64,000 nt of DNA from Chloroflexota bacterium. Its GTDB lineage: Bacteria > Chloroflexota > Anaerolineae > Anaerolineales > Villigracilaceae. The stretch is taken from NCBI GenBank assembly GCA_016219545.1, contig JACRMH010000046.1:23165-87164 (forward strand), written 5' to 3'. The notes under the pieces are model-generated. The model made no database searches, was not told the origin of the DNA, and saw nothing but the letters and a program-made list of their open reading frames with translations. Position 1 is the first letter of the stretch, and each line of letters starts with the position of its first letter. The position numbers were made by a program, and so were the translations under genes. Positions 33,321 through 41,590 of this stretch are shown here, piece after piece.

Positions 33321-34157
33321 ATGAAGCATTTTAAAACGAATTGGAAAAGCCGTGACGGCCTGGATATTTTCGCGCAAGGCTGGGAACCTGAATCTCCAAA
33401 GGCTGTGGTTTGTCTTGTGCACGGGTTGGGCGAACACTCTTCGCGCTATGCTCATGTGGCTGAAGCGTTTGGCAAAGAAGGGTATGCCCTCTTCGGCACA
33501 GACCTGCGCGGGCACGGCCGTTCGGGCGGTCCGCGCGGACATATATCCTCCATCGAAGATTTCATGCAGGATATTGATGTTTTGTTTGAGCAGGCACGCA
33601 AGCGCTACCCGAATTTGCCACTCTTTTTATATGGGCATAGCCTCGGCGGCATTCAAGTCCTGCATTATGGTCTGACCCGCAAACCGAACGTCAAAGGCGT
33701 AATCGCCACCAGTTCCGGTCTGCATACGGCCATCGAAGATCAAAAAGTGAAGGTGATGATGGCAAAAATATTGGGTTCGATTCTGCCAATGGTTTCCATT
33801 CCAAGCGGGTTGGAAGTAAAAGATATTTCACGTGACGACAAGGTTGTTCAGGCTTATATCAATGACCCGCTGGTGCATGACAAAATAACGCTTGGTTTTG
33901 GAAAAGTGATGATTGGAGTTACGACCTGGACATTGGCTCATGCGGGAGAGTTCTCCCTTCCATTGCTACTTTTGCATGGCAAGGCAGATCAGATAGCTTT
34001 TCCCTCCAGCAGTACTGAATTCGCTGCACCTTTGGAAGGAAAATGTACGCTCGTCTTATGGAACGATGGCTATCACGAACTTCATAATGAACCCGAAAAG
34101 GAAGAAGTTTTCAAAACAATGACGTTATGGATGAACGCGCGTTTACAGGAAAAATAA
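33321..34157 (+). CDS. Alpha/beta hydrolase, monoacylglycerol lipase-like
   Basis: The ATG at 33321 follows GGAGG and gives 278 residues. CLVHGLGEHSSRYAHVAEAF is the oxyanion-hole region. FLYGHSLGGIQVLHYG carries the nucleophile Ser in GHSLGG. LLLHGKADQIAFPSSS holds the acid, and GYHELHNEPEKEEV holds the catalytic His. This fits the lysophospholipase/monoglyceride lipase branch. It is predicted cytosolic and follows the V4R gene directly, probably in one operon. Confidence 0.88.
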   Translation: MKHFKTNWKSRDGLDIFAQGWEPESPKAVVCLVHGLGEHSSRYAHVAEAFGKEGYALFGTDLRGHGRSGGPRGHISSIEDFMQDIDVLFEQARKRYPNLPLFLYGHSLGGIQVLHYGLTRKPNVKGVIATSSGLHTAIEDQKVKVMMAKILGSILPMVSIPSGLEVKDISRDDKVVQAYINDPLVHDKITLGFGKVMIGVTTWTLAHAGEFSLPLLLLHGKADQIAFPSSSTEFAAPLEGKCTLVLWNDGYHELHNEPEKEEVFKTMTLWMNARLQEK

Positions 34158-34241
34158 GAGTGAATTAACCCTTTACTGGACAAATCCATTTTCGCATGGG
34201 ACAATTCGTTTTATAACATATTCAAATTACGAGGAGACAGT

Positions 34242-34979
34242 ATGAGCAATCAAAGTGAAATGAGCAAACGGCAGGCACGCCGTGAACAGATCAAGCGCAA
34301 GGAAGCGCGTGGAAAGTGGATCGGGATCGGCCTTATCACCATTGGCGCGATCTTTGTTGCTTTTTTGATCATCTATCCGAACGTCAGACCGGTTGCCGCC
34401 GTAGCTACTGCAGAGCCGCAGATCTATCCAAAAGCCGATAAAACCGCCATGGGAGACCCAAACGCTCCGATCAGAATTGATGCTTATGAAGATTTTCAAT
34501 GCCCGGCCTGCCGCACGTACACACTGGAGACAGAATCACAAATTATCACGAACCTGATCCAAACCGGACAAGTCTATTATGTCTTCCACAATTACCCCTT
34601 CATTGATGGACCCAGCGCAGGCAATGGCGGTGAATCGGACCAGGCGGCCAATGCGGCCATGTGCGCCAATGAGCAAGGCATGTTCTGGCAGATGCACGGC
34701 ACGATTTTTGCCAACTGGAACGGCGAAAACCAAGGCGCTTTTGCTGATGACCGCCTGACTGCCTTCGCAGAGACCACCGGGTTGGATATGGACGCTTTCA
34801 AATCCTGCTTTAAGTCCAATAAATACAAGGCTGATATCCAGGCAGATATTGATGCCGGGAATGCTCAGGGTGTGCAAGGCACGCCGAGTGTTTTCGTTAA
34901 TGGAGTCTTTGTGACGCCGGGTTACATTCCATCCTATGATGATATCTTGAAGGCAATTGAAAACTCCGGACCGAAATAA
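34242..34979 (+). CDS. DsbA-family membrane-anchored thiol-disulfide protein
   Basis: This encodes 245 residues. A basic N-terminus and one membrane helix (about 26-48) anchor it. The outer thioredoxin-fold domain has the active site CPAC (87-90) in YEDFQCPACRTYTL and the cis-Pro loop GTPSVFVNG near residue 210. This is the Thioredoxin_4/DsbA-like branch, oxidising or reducing exported proteins outside the membrane. It is divergently followed by ctaA via a shared terminator. Confidence 0.88.
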   Translation: MSNQSEMSKRQARREQIKRKEARGKWIGIGLITIGAIFVAFLIIYPNVRPVAAVATAEPQIYPKADKTAMGDPNAPIRIDAYEDFQCPACRTYTLETESQIITNLIQTGQVYYVFHNYPFIDGPSAGNGGESDQAANAAMCANEQGMFWQMHGTIFANWNGENQGAFADDRLTAFAETTGLDMDAFKSCFKSNKYKADIQADIDAGNAQGVQGTPSVFVNGVFVTPGYIPSYDDILKAIENSGPK

Positions 34980-34990
34980 TATTTTCTGGA

Positions 34991-35031
34991 TCAAAAAAGG
35001 ACACGGCGAAAAATGCCGTGTCCTTTTTTGA
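34991..35031. terminator. Bidirectional terminator
   Basis: A stem TCAAAAAAGGACACGGC with its complement and a 7 nt loop has A- and T-tracts on both sides, so it can serve the dsbA-like gene and the convergent ctaA gene. Confidence 0.9.
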
Positions 35032-35046
35032 TTCTTGCGTTATCCC

Positions 35047-36075
35047 TTAAGTGCGGTCCAATGCCCTGAACCTGTGAATAAAATATATTCCCAACGCAAA
35101 CAAGACCAGCGCGTTGGCTTGATGGATCAGTGCGATCACGATATTGACATAAGAAAGAATGGTCAATATGCCAAGTATGATCTGCAAGGCCACCACCCAA
35201 ATCAACCACTGGAGTCCCTTTTGTATCTCGCGCGGGTAATTTTGTTTCCTTACAAAATAAAACACCAGCGGCACGGCGATCAACCCCAGCCAGGCCATCC
35301 AGCGGTGAACAAAGACGATGGTCTGCGGACTTTCAAAAAGATTGACCCATGAATTGAATAGGTTTGCGGGAATCCATTTACCGAGCATCAACGGCCACGT
35401 ATCTGAAACGTGACCCGCCTTAAGTCCGGCTGTCATGCCACCGTAGGAGATTTGAAGAACAAGCAATACGATGGAGGCGGCAGTTAATTTCGATGGCAGG
35501 GACCATTTCACTCGCCTGCCTGGCGGGGGGAAACCAAACTTGTGACCAAAGGCAGTCCACAAACTAAAGCCGATCAAAGATATAGCGAGAAGCAGGTGAC
35601 CGGTCAATGCAAAATGACTGACAGACGGACGGTTGACCAATCCGCTTGAAACCATGATCCATCCCATCACTGCCTGCCCGATGAAGAGCAACCCCATCAC
35701 AAAATAAATTCCAAACTCTTTGAAGGGAATCGTCTTCTTGATGAGGAAGTAAAAAACTGGAATAGCATAGACCAACCCTGCAAGGCGGGCGATCAGGCGG
35801 TGGAACCATTCCATGAAAAAGATGAATTGATATTCTTCAAGCGTCATCCCTGAATTGACTTGTATATATTCAGGCGTCAACTGGTATTTGGCAAACTCTT
35901 CTTCCCAAGCCTGTTGACCAATGGGCGGAACCACTCCACTAACTGGATTCCATTCCACGATGGAAAGTCCGGATCGAGTCAGGCGGACAAAGCCCCCAAA
36001 GACAACGAGGAAAGCTACAACGAAGGTAAAAATGAAAAGCCAGTTCATCACAGCAGTGTTTTTTGTTCTTGGCAT
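35047..36075 (-). CDS. ctaA: Heme A synthase (COX15/CtaA)
   Basis: This encodes 342 residues with eight membrane helices. FGGFVRLTRSGLSIVEWNPVSGVVPP is the classical N-terminal signature, and HRLIARLAG and HRWMAWLG hold paired haem-ligand histidines in each half of the internal duplication. The long loop around GMTAGLKAGHVSDTWPLM is also typical. It oxidises heme O to heme A for cytochrome oxidase, so the host probably makes an aa3-type oxidase. Confidence 0.95.
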   Translation of the reverse strand: MPRTKNTAVMNWLFIFTFVVAFLVVFGGFVRLTRSGLSIVEWNPVSGVVPPIGQQAWEEEFAKYQLTPEYIQVNSGMTLEEYQFIFFMEWFHRLIARLAGLVYAIPVFYFLIKKTIPFKEFGIYFVMGLLFIGQAVMGWIMVSSGLVNRPSVSHFALTGHLLLAISLIGFSLWTAFGHKFGFPPPGRRVKWSLPSKLTAASIVLLVLQISYGGMTAGLKAGHVSDTWPLMLGKWIPANLFNSWVNLFESPQTIVFVHRWMAWLGLIAVPLVFYFVRKQNYPREIQKGLQWLIWVVALQIILGILTILSYVNIVIALIHQANALVLFALGIYFIHRFRALDRT

Positions 36076-36163
36076 ATTGTTTCTCCAAAATTGAAATCGG
36101 ACGGATTATAGCATGTGAGATTTTTTATCATGCATCACGATTCCTCTCAGGTATAATCTTCCC

Positions 36164-37108
36164 ATGCGAAAGGGACTCTTACTCTACAACCCAACTGCGG
36201 GGCGATACCCTGTAGGGCGTTTTGTACGCGGGATCATTCATCCACTTAAGAATGCAGGCTGGAGCATGGAGATCGCCGAGACATTAAGCGGCACTCACGC
36301 AACGCAAACAGCACATCAGGCTGCCATTGAAAAATATGATGCGGTCTTCGCCATCGGCGGTGACGGGACGGTTGGTCAGGTGGCGAGCGGGTTGATCCAC
36401 ACGGAGACAGCGCTGGCCGTCCTCCCTGCCGGCACAACCAACGTCTGGGCACTGGAGCAGGGACAAAAACCCTTTAGCTGGTTCAAGTGGCAGGCTTTGC
36501 GCGAAAATGCCGAGGTGTTGGCGAATGTCGAGCCACAGTATGTAGATGTCGGCGTATGCAATGACCGCCCGTTCTTGTTATGGGCCGGCATCGGGCTGGA
36601 CGCACAAACGATCCACAAACTCGAACCGCGTCCGCGTTTCTTCAAACATATCTCCGTCCCGCATTTTTTTGCAACGACGGTTTTGGAAGCCACCTTCTGG
36701 CACGGGTTGGATATGCGCGTTTGGGCCGACGGCGAATTGGTGGAAGGACATTATCTCGTGGCAGTCGCAACCAATATTCGACATTATGCGGGCGGTATGT
36801 CGGTCATTTCGCCGAACGCCCTGCTCGATGATGGCGAAATGGATATGTGGCTTCTAAGCGGTGACAGTCTCGCCGATACCTTCCGCCACTTCTTTGACCT
36901 TGTAGCGGGACGCCACCTCACGTCAGATCAGGCGCGCAGGCTTCCCTTCCGCAATGCGCGTGTTGAATCGGATGCCGCCTTCTCCATTCAAGTGGACGGC
37001 GACCCGGTGCTCGGCGGAAAAACGGCCGAGATACAAACCCTGCACCGCGCGCTGAAAGTGCTTATGCCAAAAGATGCTTTACAATTGTTGAAAGACCCAA
37101 AGAGATAA
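36164..37108 (+). CDS. Diacylglycerol/lipid kinase family protein
   Basis: This encodes 314 residues. LLYNPTAGRYPVG at the start, the nucleotide loop AIGGDGTVGQVASGL (about 62-76) and AVLPAGTTNVWAL define the DAGK/sphingosine-kinase/YegS fold. The C-terminal beta sandwich ends with QVDGDPVLGGKTAEIQTL. It phosphorylates a lipid alcohol; which one is unknown. The following SH3-like gene starts just 2 bp later. Confidence 0.88.
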   Translation: MRKGLLLYNPTAGRYPVGRFVRGIIHPLKNAGWSMEIAETLSGTHATQTAHQAAIEKYDAVFAIGGDGTVGQVASGLIHTETALAVLPAGTTNVWALEQGQKPFSWFKWQALRENAEVLANVEPQYVDVGVCNDRPFLLWAGIGLDAQTIHKLEPRPRFFKHISVPHFFATTVLEATFWHGLDMRVWADGELVEGHYLVAVATNIRHYAGGMSVISPNALLDDGEMDMWLLSGDSLADTFRHFFDLVAGRHLTSDQARRLPFRNARVESDAAFSIQVDGDPVLGGKTAEIQTLHRALKVLMPKDALQLLKDPKR

Positions 37109-37109
37109 A

Positions 37110-37583
37110 ATGGACTTAAGACCTTACCAAAATCGTTATGTGATCATCGGCATATTTTCCTTCACTGGGATATTATTGATCATCACCCTCGTCACCATCG
37201 GCTGGACATCTCCGCGCTTCTCTCCTGACGTTGGGTTTGTCCCTGCCGATCTGACGATGATCCCCGCCCCGACAAATACGCCCGATGTCACCGCCGTGCC
37301 CACCACCAATCCATTAATCACACCCACATTGACAGGGAATGCAATTGTGATTAACGGGTATGTACAGATCAAGGGCACAGAAGGTCAGGGACTCCGCATC
37401 CGTACCGCAGCAGGGTTGACCGCTGATACAGTTTTTCGCGGAGAAGAGTCTGAAGTCTTCCTTGTAAAAGACGGTCCCAAAACCGCAGATGGATACACCT
37501 GGTGGTATCTAGTCGCCCCTTATGACGAAACCCGAGCAGGCTGGGCAGTCGCAGATTTTCTTGTGGCTGTCCCTTCGCCGTAA
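37110..37583 (+). CDS. Membrane-anchored SH3-like domain protein
   Basis: This encodes 157 residues with one N-terminal membrane helix (about 10-32), a Pro/Thr linker (50-75) and a bacterial SH3-like domain (VQIKGTEGQGLRIRTAAGLTADTVFRGEESEVFLV ... TWWYLVAPYDETRAGWAVADFLV). Such domains often bind cell-wall material outside the membrane. Probably co-transcribed with the lipid kinase gene. Confidence 0.75.
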   Translation: MDLRPYQNRYVIIGIFSFTGILLIITLVTIGWTSPRFSPDVGFVPADLTMIPAPTNTPDVTAVPTTNPLITPTLTGNAIVINGYVQIKGTEGQGLRIRTAAGLTADTVFRGEESEVFLVKDGPKTADGYTWWYLVAPYDETRAGWAVADFLVAVPSP

Positions 37584-37589
37584 ATCACT

Positions 37590-37837
37590 TACCGCTAAGA
37601 GCGCGAAGAACGCAAAGAAATAAATTGGTTTTCTTGGCGACCTTTGCGTACTTAGAACCTATCCGAAAATTAATTATGTCGTTGCGAGGAGGGCGCTCTT
37701 CCCGACGAAGCAATCTCCCAAAAAATAGTTCTGCTCAGTTAAGAGGAGATTGCTTCGCCGCCAAAAACAAAAACGGCGGCTCGCAACGACATGAATATTG
37801 GATGTTTGAAATTTAGGATAGGCACTTAGCGGTTTAA
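37590..37837. repeat. ACCGCTAAGAGCG / CTTAGCGGT repeat, split by a nested element
   Basis: The left part (ACCGCTAAGAGCGCGAAGAACGC...) and the right end (ACTTAGCGGT) form the inverted repeat family seen whole at 61729-61797. Here a 168 bp element interrupts it near the right end. Confidence 0.65.
37656..37823. mobile_element. MITE-like element with CCTATCC terminal repeats and ACTTAG target duplication
   Basis: The ends (CCTATCCGAAAATT left; the right end reads AAATTTAGGATAGG) are inverted repeats and are flanked on both sides by ACTTAG (37650-37655 and 37824-37829). Inside is a large inverted pair GTCGTTGCGAG / CTCGCAACGAC with GCAATCTC arms. There is no transposase, so it depends on one elsewhere. 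Confidence 0.75.
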
Positions 37838-37857
37838 TATTTTTTTAGGAGTATAAA

Positions 37858-38208
37858 ATGTCTGAAAAACCGACCGGCGTAACCGCCAACAAAGGAAAAC
37901 GAGTGTTTTCTATTACATGGGACGATGGCCATGTCAGCAATTATCCATTTGGGTTATTACGCGCCGCCTGTCCATGCGCCTCCTGCCGCGGCGGACATGA
38001 GAACATGAAATCCGAACCTGATGAAGATGTGTTCACAAAAATCATGGCCGACTCCTTATCCACGCGCCTGACCAACGTGGTGGCTGTCGGCTCCTATGCG
38101 CTGACCATCGTCTGGGAAGATGGGCACGATTACGGCATCTTCAACTGGCATTACCTGCGCGCACTCTGTCCGTGTGACGAGTGCAGAGGCAGCAGAGCAA
38201 GCAAATAA
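37858..38208 (+). CDS. DUF971-like protein with two CPCxxC motifs
   Basis: This encodes 116 residues, with TTAGGAG before the ATG. KRVFSITWDDGHVSNYPFGLLRAACPCASC and SYALTIVWEDGHDYGIFNWHYLRALCPCDEC are two similar beta-hairpin units, each ending in CPCxxC. This is the DUF971 fold (also the N-terminal domain of gamma-butyrobetaine hydroxylase), probably metal-binding. The cellular role is unknown. A terminator follows. Confidence 0.8.
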   Translation: MSEKPTGVTANKGKRVFSITWDDGHVSNYPFGLLRAACPCASCRGGHENMKSEPDEDVFTKIMADSLSTRLTNVVAVGSYALTIVWEDGHDYGIFNWHYLRALCPCDECRGSRASK

Positions 38209-38220
38209 CAAGTGGAACAT

Positions 38221-38260
38221 AAAAAGAGAGATTGCCAAAACGCAATCTCTCTTTTTGTTT
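38221..38260 (+). terminator. Rho-independent terminator
   Basis: AAAAAGAGAGATTGC pairs with GCAATCTCTCTTTTT around a CAAAA-type loop, shortly after the DUF971-like stop. Confidence 0.88.
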
Positions 38261-38314
38261 ACCTGATTGTTTATTCATAACATCAATAATGGGTAAGCAA
38301 AAAACATAAATGTG

Positions 38315-38408
38315 TCGCCCTGAGGGAGCATGCTTTTCGCGACCGAAGGGTCTCTGAGCGGGATAAGAGATGCTTCGCGCCTGAAATGCGGCGCTCAGCA
38401 AGACACGG
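38315..38408. repeat. Dispersed repeat GTCGCCCTGAG...CTCAGCAAGACAC
   Basis: Inverted CGCCCTGAG and GCGCTCAG arms surround GACCGAAGGGTCTC. A related copy lies at 50866-50940 (GTGTCGTTCTGAGCGGAG...CGCTCAGGGTGACAC). This fills most of the gap before the carbonic anhydrase gene. Confidence 0.55.
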
Positions 38409-38431
38409 AAACACTATCCATTATTCACATT

Positions 38432-39058
38432 TCATAGACTTTCCAAGCTTGCCAGATCGGAAGTTGAAGAAACGCAAGCATCCAAATCCTTCAACAAGCC
38501 GTCTGAGATCGCATAGATCCAGCCATGGATGGTCACCATTTGATCTCTCTGCCATGCTTCTTGAATGATCGTTGTGTTTCCAACATTCTTTACTTGTTCG
38601 ATCACATTTAACTCGCAGAGCCGATTGATCCTTTCCTCTGCCGTGGAAAACCTCGCCAGGTCACTGCTCCGTCTTTGGTGAATGTCACGAATACACCGAA
38701 GCCAATTGTCGATCAACCCATGCGGTTGATCTTCCAGGGCCGCTTTAACGCCGCCACAACCATAATGACCACAGACAATAATATGTCTCACTTTTAGTAT
38801 TTCCACCGCATATTGCAGCACTGAGAGACAATTCATGTCCGTATGACTGACAAGGTTGGCGACATTGCGATGGACAAAGAGTTCTCCGGGCAGAAGACCG
38901 ATGATCTCATTTGCCGGGACGCGGCTATCCGAGCAGCCGATCCAAAGAAACTCAGGGTTTTGCTGTTGAACAAGCCTGGAGAAAAAAGATGGGTTGTTTT
39001 GAGAGATTTGAGACGCCCATTTCCGGTTGTTCTCAAAAAGAATAGGTAATTTTTTCAT
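38432..39058 (-). CDS. Beta-carbonic anhydrase
   Basis: This encodes 208 residues. Zinc ligands Cys42 (in CSDSR), His98 and Cys101 (in CGHYGCGG) and the Asp44/Arg46 dyad are all present, so it should be active in CO2/bicarbonate exchange. VHRNVANLV is also conserved. It is the last gene of the minus-strand run at 38-47.6 kb, only 21 bp after the preceding gene. No cassette-type element is seen after its stop. Confidence 0.94.
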   Translation of the reverse strand: MKKLPILFENNRKWASQISQNNPSFFSRLVQQQNPEFLWIGCSDSRVPANEIIGLLPGELFVHRNVANLVSHTDMNCLSVLQYAVEILKVRHIIVCGHYGCGGVKAALEDQPHGLIDNWLRCIRDIHQRRSSDLARFSTAEERINRLCELNVIEQVKNVGNTTIIQEAWQRDQMVTIHGWIYAISDGLLKDLDACVSSTSDLASLESL

Positions 39059-39079
39059 GAGGTATGCAAAAAATGATTT

Positions 39080-39346
39080 TTAACGTCCTATTGCGTCCCG
39101 AAAAACAAAAAATCCCAAACACAAGTCTATAGCAAAATCTCGTTTTTCTAAATCCGGGCTTTCTAAAAAACTCGTAATAGTATTCCTAAATGCTTCTCTT
39201 TCGCTAAATTCAGAAAGGCTTTGATATATTTCGAGAACAGGCATTACATTCTCGCCATAACCTATGTTTGAATGTGAATGGCGTTTATTAAATTTGATTT
39301 GTTTATTGAACGCTTTTGTAAAATATTCATCGTCTTTTAGTGCCAT
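39080..39346 (-). CDS. Small hypothetical protein
   Basis: The ATG at 39346 (MALKDDEYF) follows an AGGAG site and gives 88 residues; a longer in-frame version to 39424 has no comparable site and would run into the repeat. The protein is helical, without Cys or membrane segments, and contains EREAFRNTITSFLESPDLEKRDFAIDLCLGFFVFRDA. No family recognised. It sits in the cassette-like region just upstream of carbonic anhydrase. Confidence 0.6.
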   Translation of the reverse strand: MALKDDEYFTKAFNKQIKFNKRHSHSNIGYGENVMPVLEIYQSLSEFSEREAFRNTITSFLESPDLEKRDFAIDLCLGFFVFRDAIGR

Positions 39347-39377
39347 CTTGTTCTCCTGTTGAGTAATAATACGATAG

Positions 39378-39447
39378 AAGTTTAGATGACAATTCACTTC
39401 TCTCTGCTTCCTGAGATTCGACACTGAATTGAGCCGCTTTGTTAGCT
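39378..39447 (-). repeat. Weak attC-like element A
   Basis: On the minus strand AGCTAACAAAGC overlaps the stop of the next gene (39442), as in the other elements, and CAATTCA/TGAATTG form inner arms. A convincing right core (GTTRRRY) is missing, so the call is tentative. Confidence 0.35.
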
Positions 39448-40062
39448 TGCTTTGGTGTCTTTCAAGCTATCATGCTTCCACAGCAAAACACCTTGCCAGA
39501 CGCTTATGATCGTGCCAAGCAATAAGACAAGCCCTTCGAGGTCTGGGAGCAGATAAACAAACAAGGCTGAGACTCCTGCCAAAAAATAAAAACCAGTTAA
39601 CAGGCGGGGAAAGAGGCGGGATGTCCAACCGGCTGAACCAAGCAACACAAACGCCCATCCTAGAAAATGAAATCCAACCGCGTTCACACCTGCCACAAGC
39701 GTGGTCCAAACGATGAGGATAGTTGTAGAGTCTTCCAAATTCAACTCAGGATGTATTAAGTGATAATGACGATTAGCAGCGCGGATAAAAGCGACCGCCG
39801 CCATCCCTACTGCTGAAAGGCCAGCCGCTATTAGCGCCAGGTCCATGCGACGTGAAGCGCTTGCGCCGATGCGTTCACGCAGCACATAGGTCACAACGAT
39901 CAAACTGGCTGCCAGGACCGGTCCGTAGAGAAAATCTGCCAGGTCATATGCAAATACTCCGATGGCATCCCGCAAATTTCCAGTTAAGTAGATCAACGGT
40001 GCAACGACAAACGACACCGCTATTAAAAAAGATGCAAGCCCGCCCCATTTGTTGATTGTCAT
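39442..40062 (-). CDS. Hypothetical membrane protein (DUF4386-like)
   Basis: This encodes 206 residues with about six membrane helices. The central FHFLGWAFVLLGSAGWTSRLFPRLL resembles the DUF4386 group of small integral membrane proteins, often found as single genes on cassettes. It has a strong TTGGAGG site. Its stop TAA is part of element A. Function unknown. Confidence 0.68.
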   Translation of the reverse strand: MTINKWGGLASFLIAVSFVVAPLIYLTGNLRDAIGVFAYDLADFLYGPVLAASLIVVTYVLRERIGASASRRMDLALIAAGLSAVGMAAVAFIRAANRHYHLIHPELNLEDSTTILIVWTTLVAGVNAVGFHFLGWAFVLLGSAGWTSRLFPRLLTGFYFLAGVSALFVYLLPDLEGLVLLLGTIISVWQGVLLWKHDSLKDTKAS

Positions 40063-40081
40063 GTTTTTTTACCTCCAAGGT

Positions 40082-40130
40082 TCAGGGAACTGCTATTACT
40101 TGATCGATTGTACGGGACGTTTTGTTAGGC
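40082..40130 (-). repeat. attC-like element B
   Basis: On the minus strand GCCTAACAAAACGTCCCG begins 28 bp after the stop of the upstream gene (40158). The left core matches those of the other elements, but the element is short and the right core is not clear. Confidence 0.45.
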
Positions 40131-40157
40131 ACGTTTTCTTAACGGGAACTGATTTGC

Positions 40158-40814
40158 TTACAGACTACACTGATTGTAAAGCGTAGTCACCATGGAGGCA
40201 ATCTGGTCACTGATCTTGCCTGCTTTTATGCCGAAAAACAAGGCATTTTTTAGGAATTGTCTTTTTTGAAACCTATTCGCTGCTGCCACATATTTTTCAA
40301 TTCGGCTATCGTTTTCCAATCCGATCAGCGCGGGTAACTCTGAGAAACGTGATTCAGAAGGGGCTGTGACATATTGACTGATCGAGTTGGAAAACTTTGC
40401 TGATTGTGATTCGCTGACACCTAGTTCGCTCAAGACTTCATTATGTGAACAAGACGGCATTTTACTTACTTTGTCATGCTCAAAGTAATAAAGTTCCAGA
40501 ATGACTGCTATTTGTTGTCGTGACATTTTGTTTTTGAGGATTGAAAACGGAAAATGTTTGAAAAAGACCTGCTCCAATTCAATTTCATCGGACAGGCAAT
40601 GGACCAAATAGCCTTGTAAGAAGGATTTCAAGTGGGGATACTTTGAAACAAACCCAAGAATTCTTTCGGTTGGAATATGAGTCTGTTGACGCTGCATCGC
40701 TGCGAGATAACGAATATCAGGAATAGCAGCCCCCCAATAGTATTCCTGACTATTCGCTGGATTAACCTGTGTTTCCAATTTCGAGGCGATGACAATGTGT
40801 GAATACAAATTCAT
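40158..40814 (-). CDS. Hypothetical protein, zinc-dependent phospholipase C-like N-terminus
   Basis: This encodes 218 residues. The start MNLYSHIVIAS, then WGAAIPDIRYLA and LVHCLSDEIELEQ resemble the His/Asp pattern of zinc-dependent phospholipase C/S1-P1-like domains, which often start with a His-rich region. The remainder is helical and not recognised. Whether the metal site is complete cannot be told. It is a single-gene unit bracketed by elements B and C. Confidence 0.5.
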   Translation of the reverse strand: MNLYSHIVIASKLETQVNPANSQEYYWGAAIPDIRYLAAMQRQQTHIPTERILGFVSKYPHLKSFLQGYLVHCLSDEIELEQVFFKHFPFSILKNKMSRQQIAVILELYYFEHDKVSKMPSCSHNEVLSELGVSESQSAKFSNSISQYVTAPSESRFSELPALIGLENDSRIEKYVAAANRFQKRQFLKNALFFGIKAGKISDQIASMVTTLYNQCSL

Positions 40815-40853
40815 TTTCTTCTCTACAACTGGACAACCTTACTTGAATTGTCC

Positions 40854-40925
40854 ATCTAACCGTTTGCGCTACTGACACCAAGGCAGGCGTGGACTCTGTA
40901 CAGACACATACAGGCATTACCGGCC
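40854..40925 (-). repeat. attC-like element C
   Basis: On the minus strand it reads GAGTCCACGCCTGCC, then CAGTAGCGCAAACG and the core GTTAGAT (fits GTTRRRY) just before the next gene. The left core next to the DinB-like stop is degenerate. It shares the 15 bp block with elements D, E and F. Confidence 0.6.
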
Positions 40926-40929
40926 GTCA

Positions 40930-41400
40930 TCACAGCCACGAATCCCAAAATAGGGCGATTCGCAAAATGTCACTTGTGTGCTCGGCTGTATGCTGATAAG
41001 TTTTACTTACAACCCAAGATAATGTAACTGGTCCCCAAATGGTTTCACAAGTCGAATTCCATGCCTGGTCATCAAACCTTGCCAGTAACTGAACTTGTTC
41101 ATCTCGTACTTTCTTGAATTCAGCAAGCAGGCTTTCGAAATCATCGCTTCCTACACCCCATGCTGTATCCTCTTCTATTCCTTCCACTGGAAGTGGTTTA
41201 CCAAGCCACTGCTGCATACTTGGTAAAGCGATTTTTTGTTCGTAGAATACCATATGGAAAATGTGTCGTGCGGCTGTCCATTCACCGAGAGCCTCAGGTG
41301 GTCGGATGTTTCGCCGTGCATTGGGTACTTGTTGTGCACCCCACACGAATCCATCGGCACTGGCTTGAAGTTGGTCATGGAACCATTTGGATAAGTTCAT
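40930..41400 (-). CDS. DinB-family protein
   Basis: This encodes 156 residues of four-helix-bundle type. AARHIFHMVFYEQ, with a metal-binding His, and the C-terminal TYQHTAEHTSDILR, with a second His pair, are typical of DinB/YfiT metal-binding proteins. Members include thiol-dependent transferases and damage-induced proteins. No partner is obvious. This type is common on integron cassettes. Confidence 0.78.
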   Translation of the reverse strand: MNLSKWFHDQLQASADGFVWGAQQVPNARRNIRPPEALGEWTAARHIFHMVFYEQKIALPSMQQWLGKPLPVEGIEEDTAWGVGSDDFESLLAEFKKVRDEQVQLLARFDDQAWNSTCETIWGPVTLSWVVSKTYQHTAEHTSDILRIALFWDSWL

Positions 41401-41440
41401 AGGTATTTAATCCTTTTGACAAGAAAATTAGGAACAGGGA

Positions 41441-41553
41441 CCGGCTGACAGTTTGAGCTGGGGCGGGCGTGGACTCTGCTCGGAAGCAGAAAAACTTCAA
41501 GCCAGAAAATTGCTTGCTGTAGGTGCCGCAGAATCCTCGCCGTCCGGTTAACG
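41441..41553 (-). repeat. attC-like element D
   Basis: On the minus strand it begins GCGTTAACCGGAC 38 bp after the stop of the GGDEF gene. It continues with AAGCAATTTTCTGGCTTGAAG, a TTTTTCTGCTTCCGAGCAG hairpin and GAGTCCACGCCCGCCCCAGC. The right core is degenerate. The internal blocks match elements E and F base for base over long stretches. Confidence 0.62.
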
Positions 41554-41590
41554 CGGGGTCAGGTTGACATGGCATTCAGGAACCAGGATG

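Noticed and set aside
37625..37816. 63-codon frame within the repeat region
   Set aside because: It is made entirely of the nested repeat and MITE sequence.
38315..38408. attC-like site after carbonic anhydrase
   Set aside because: No GCCTAAC core and a different repeat family, with its relative at 50.9 kb.
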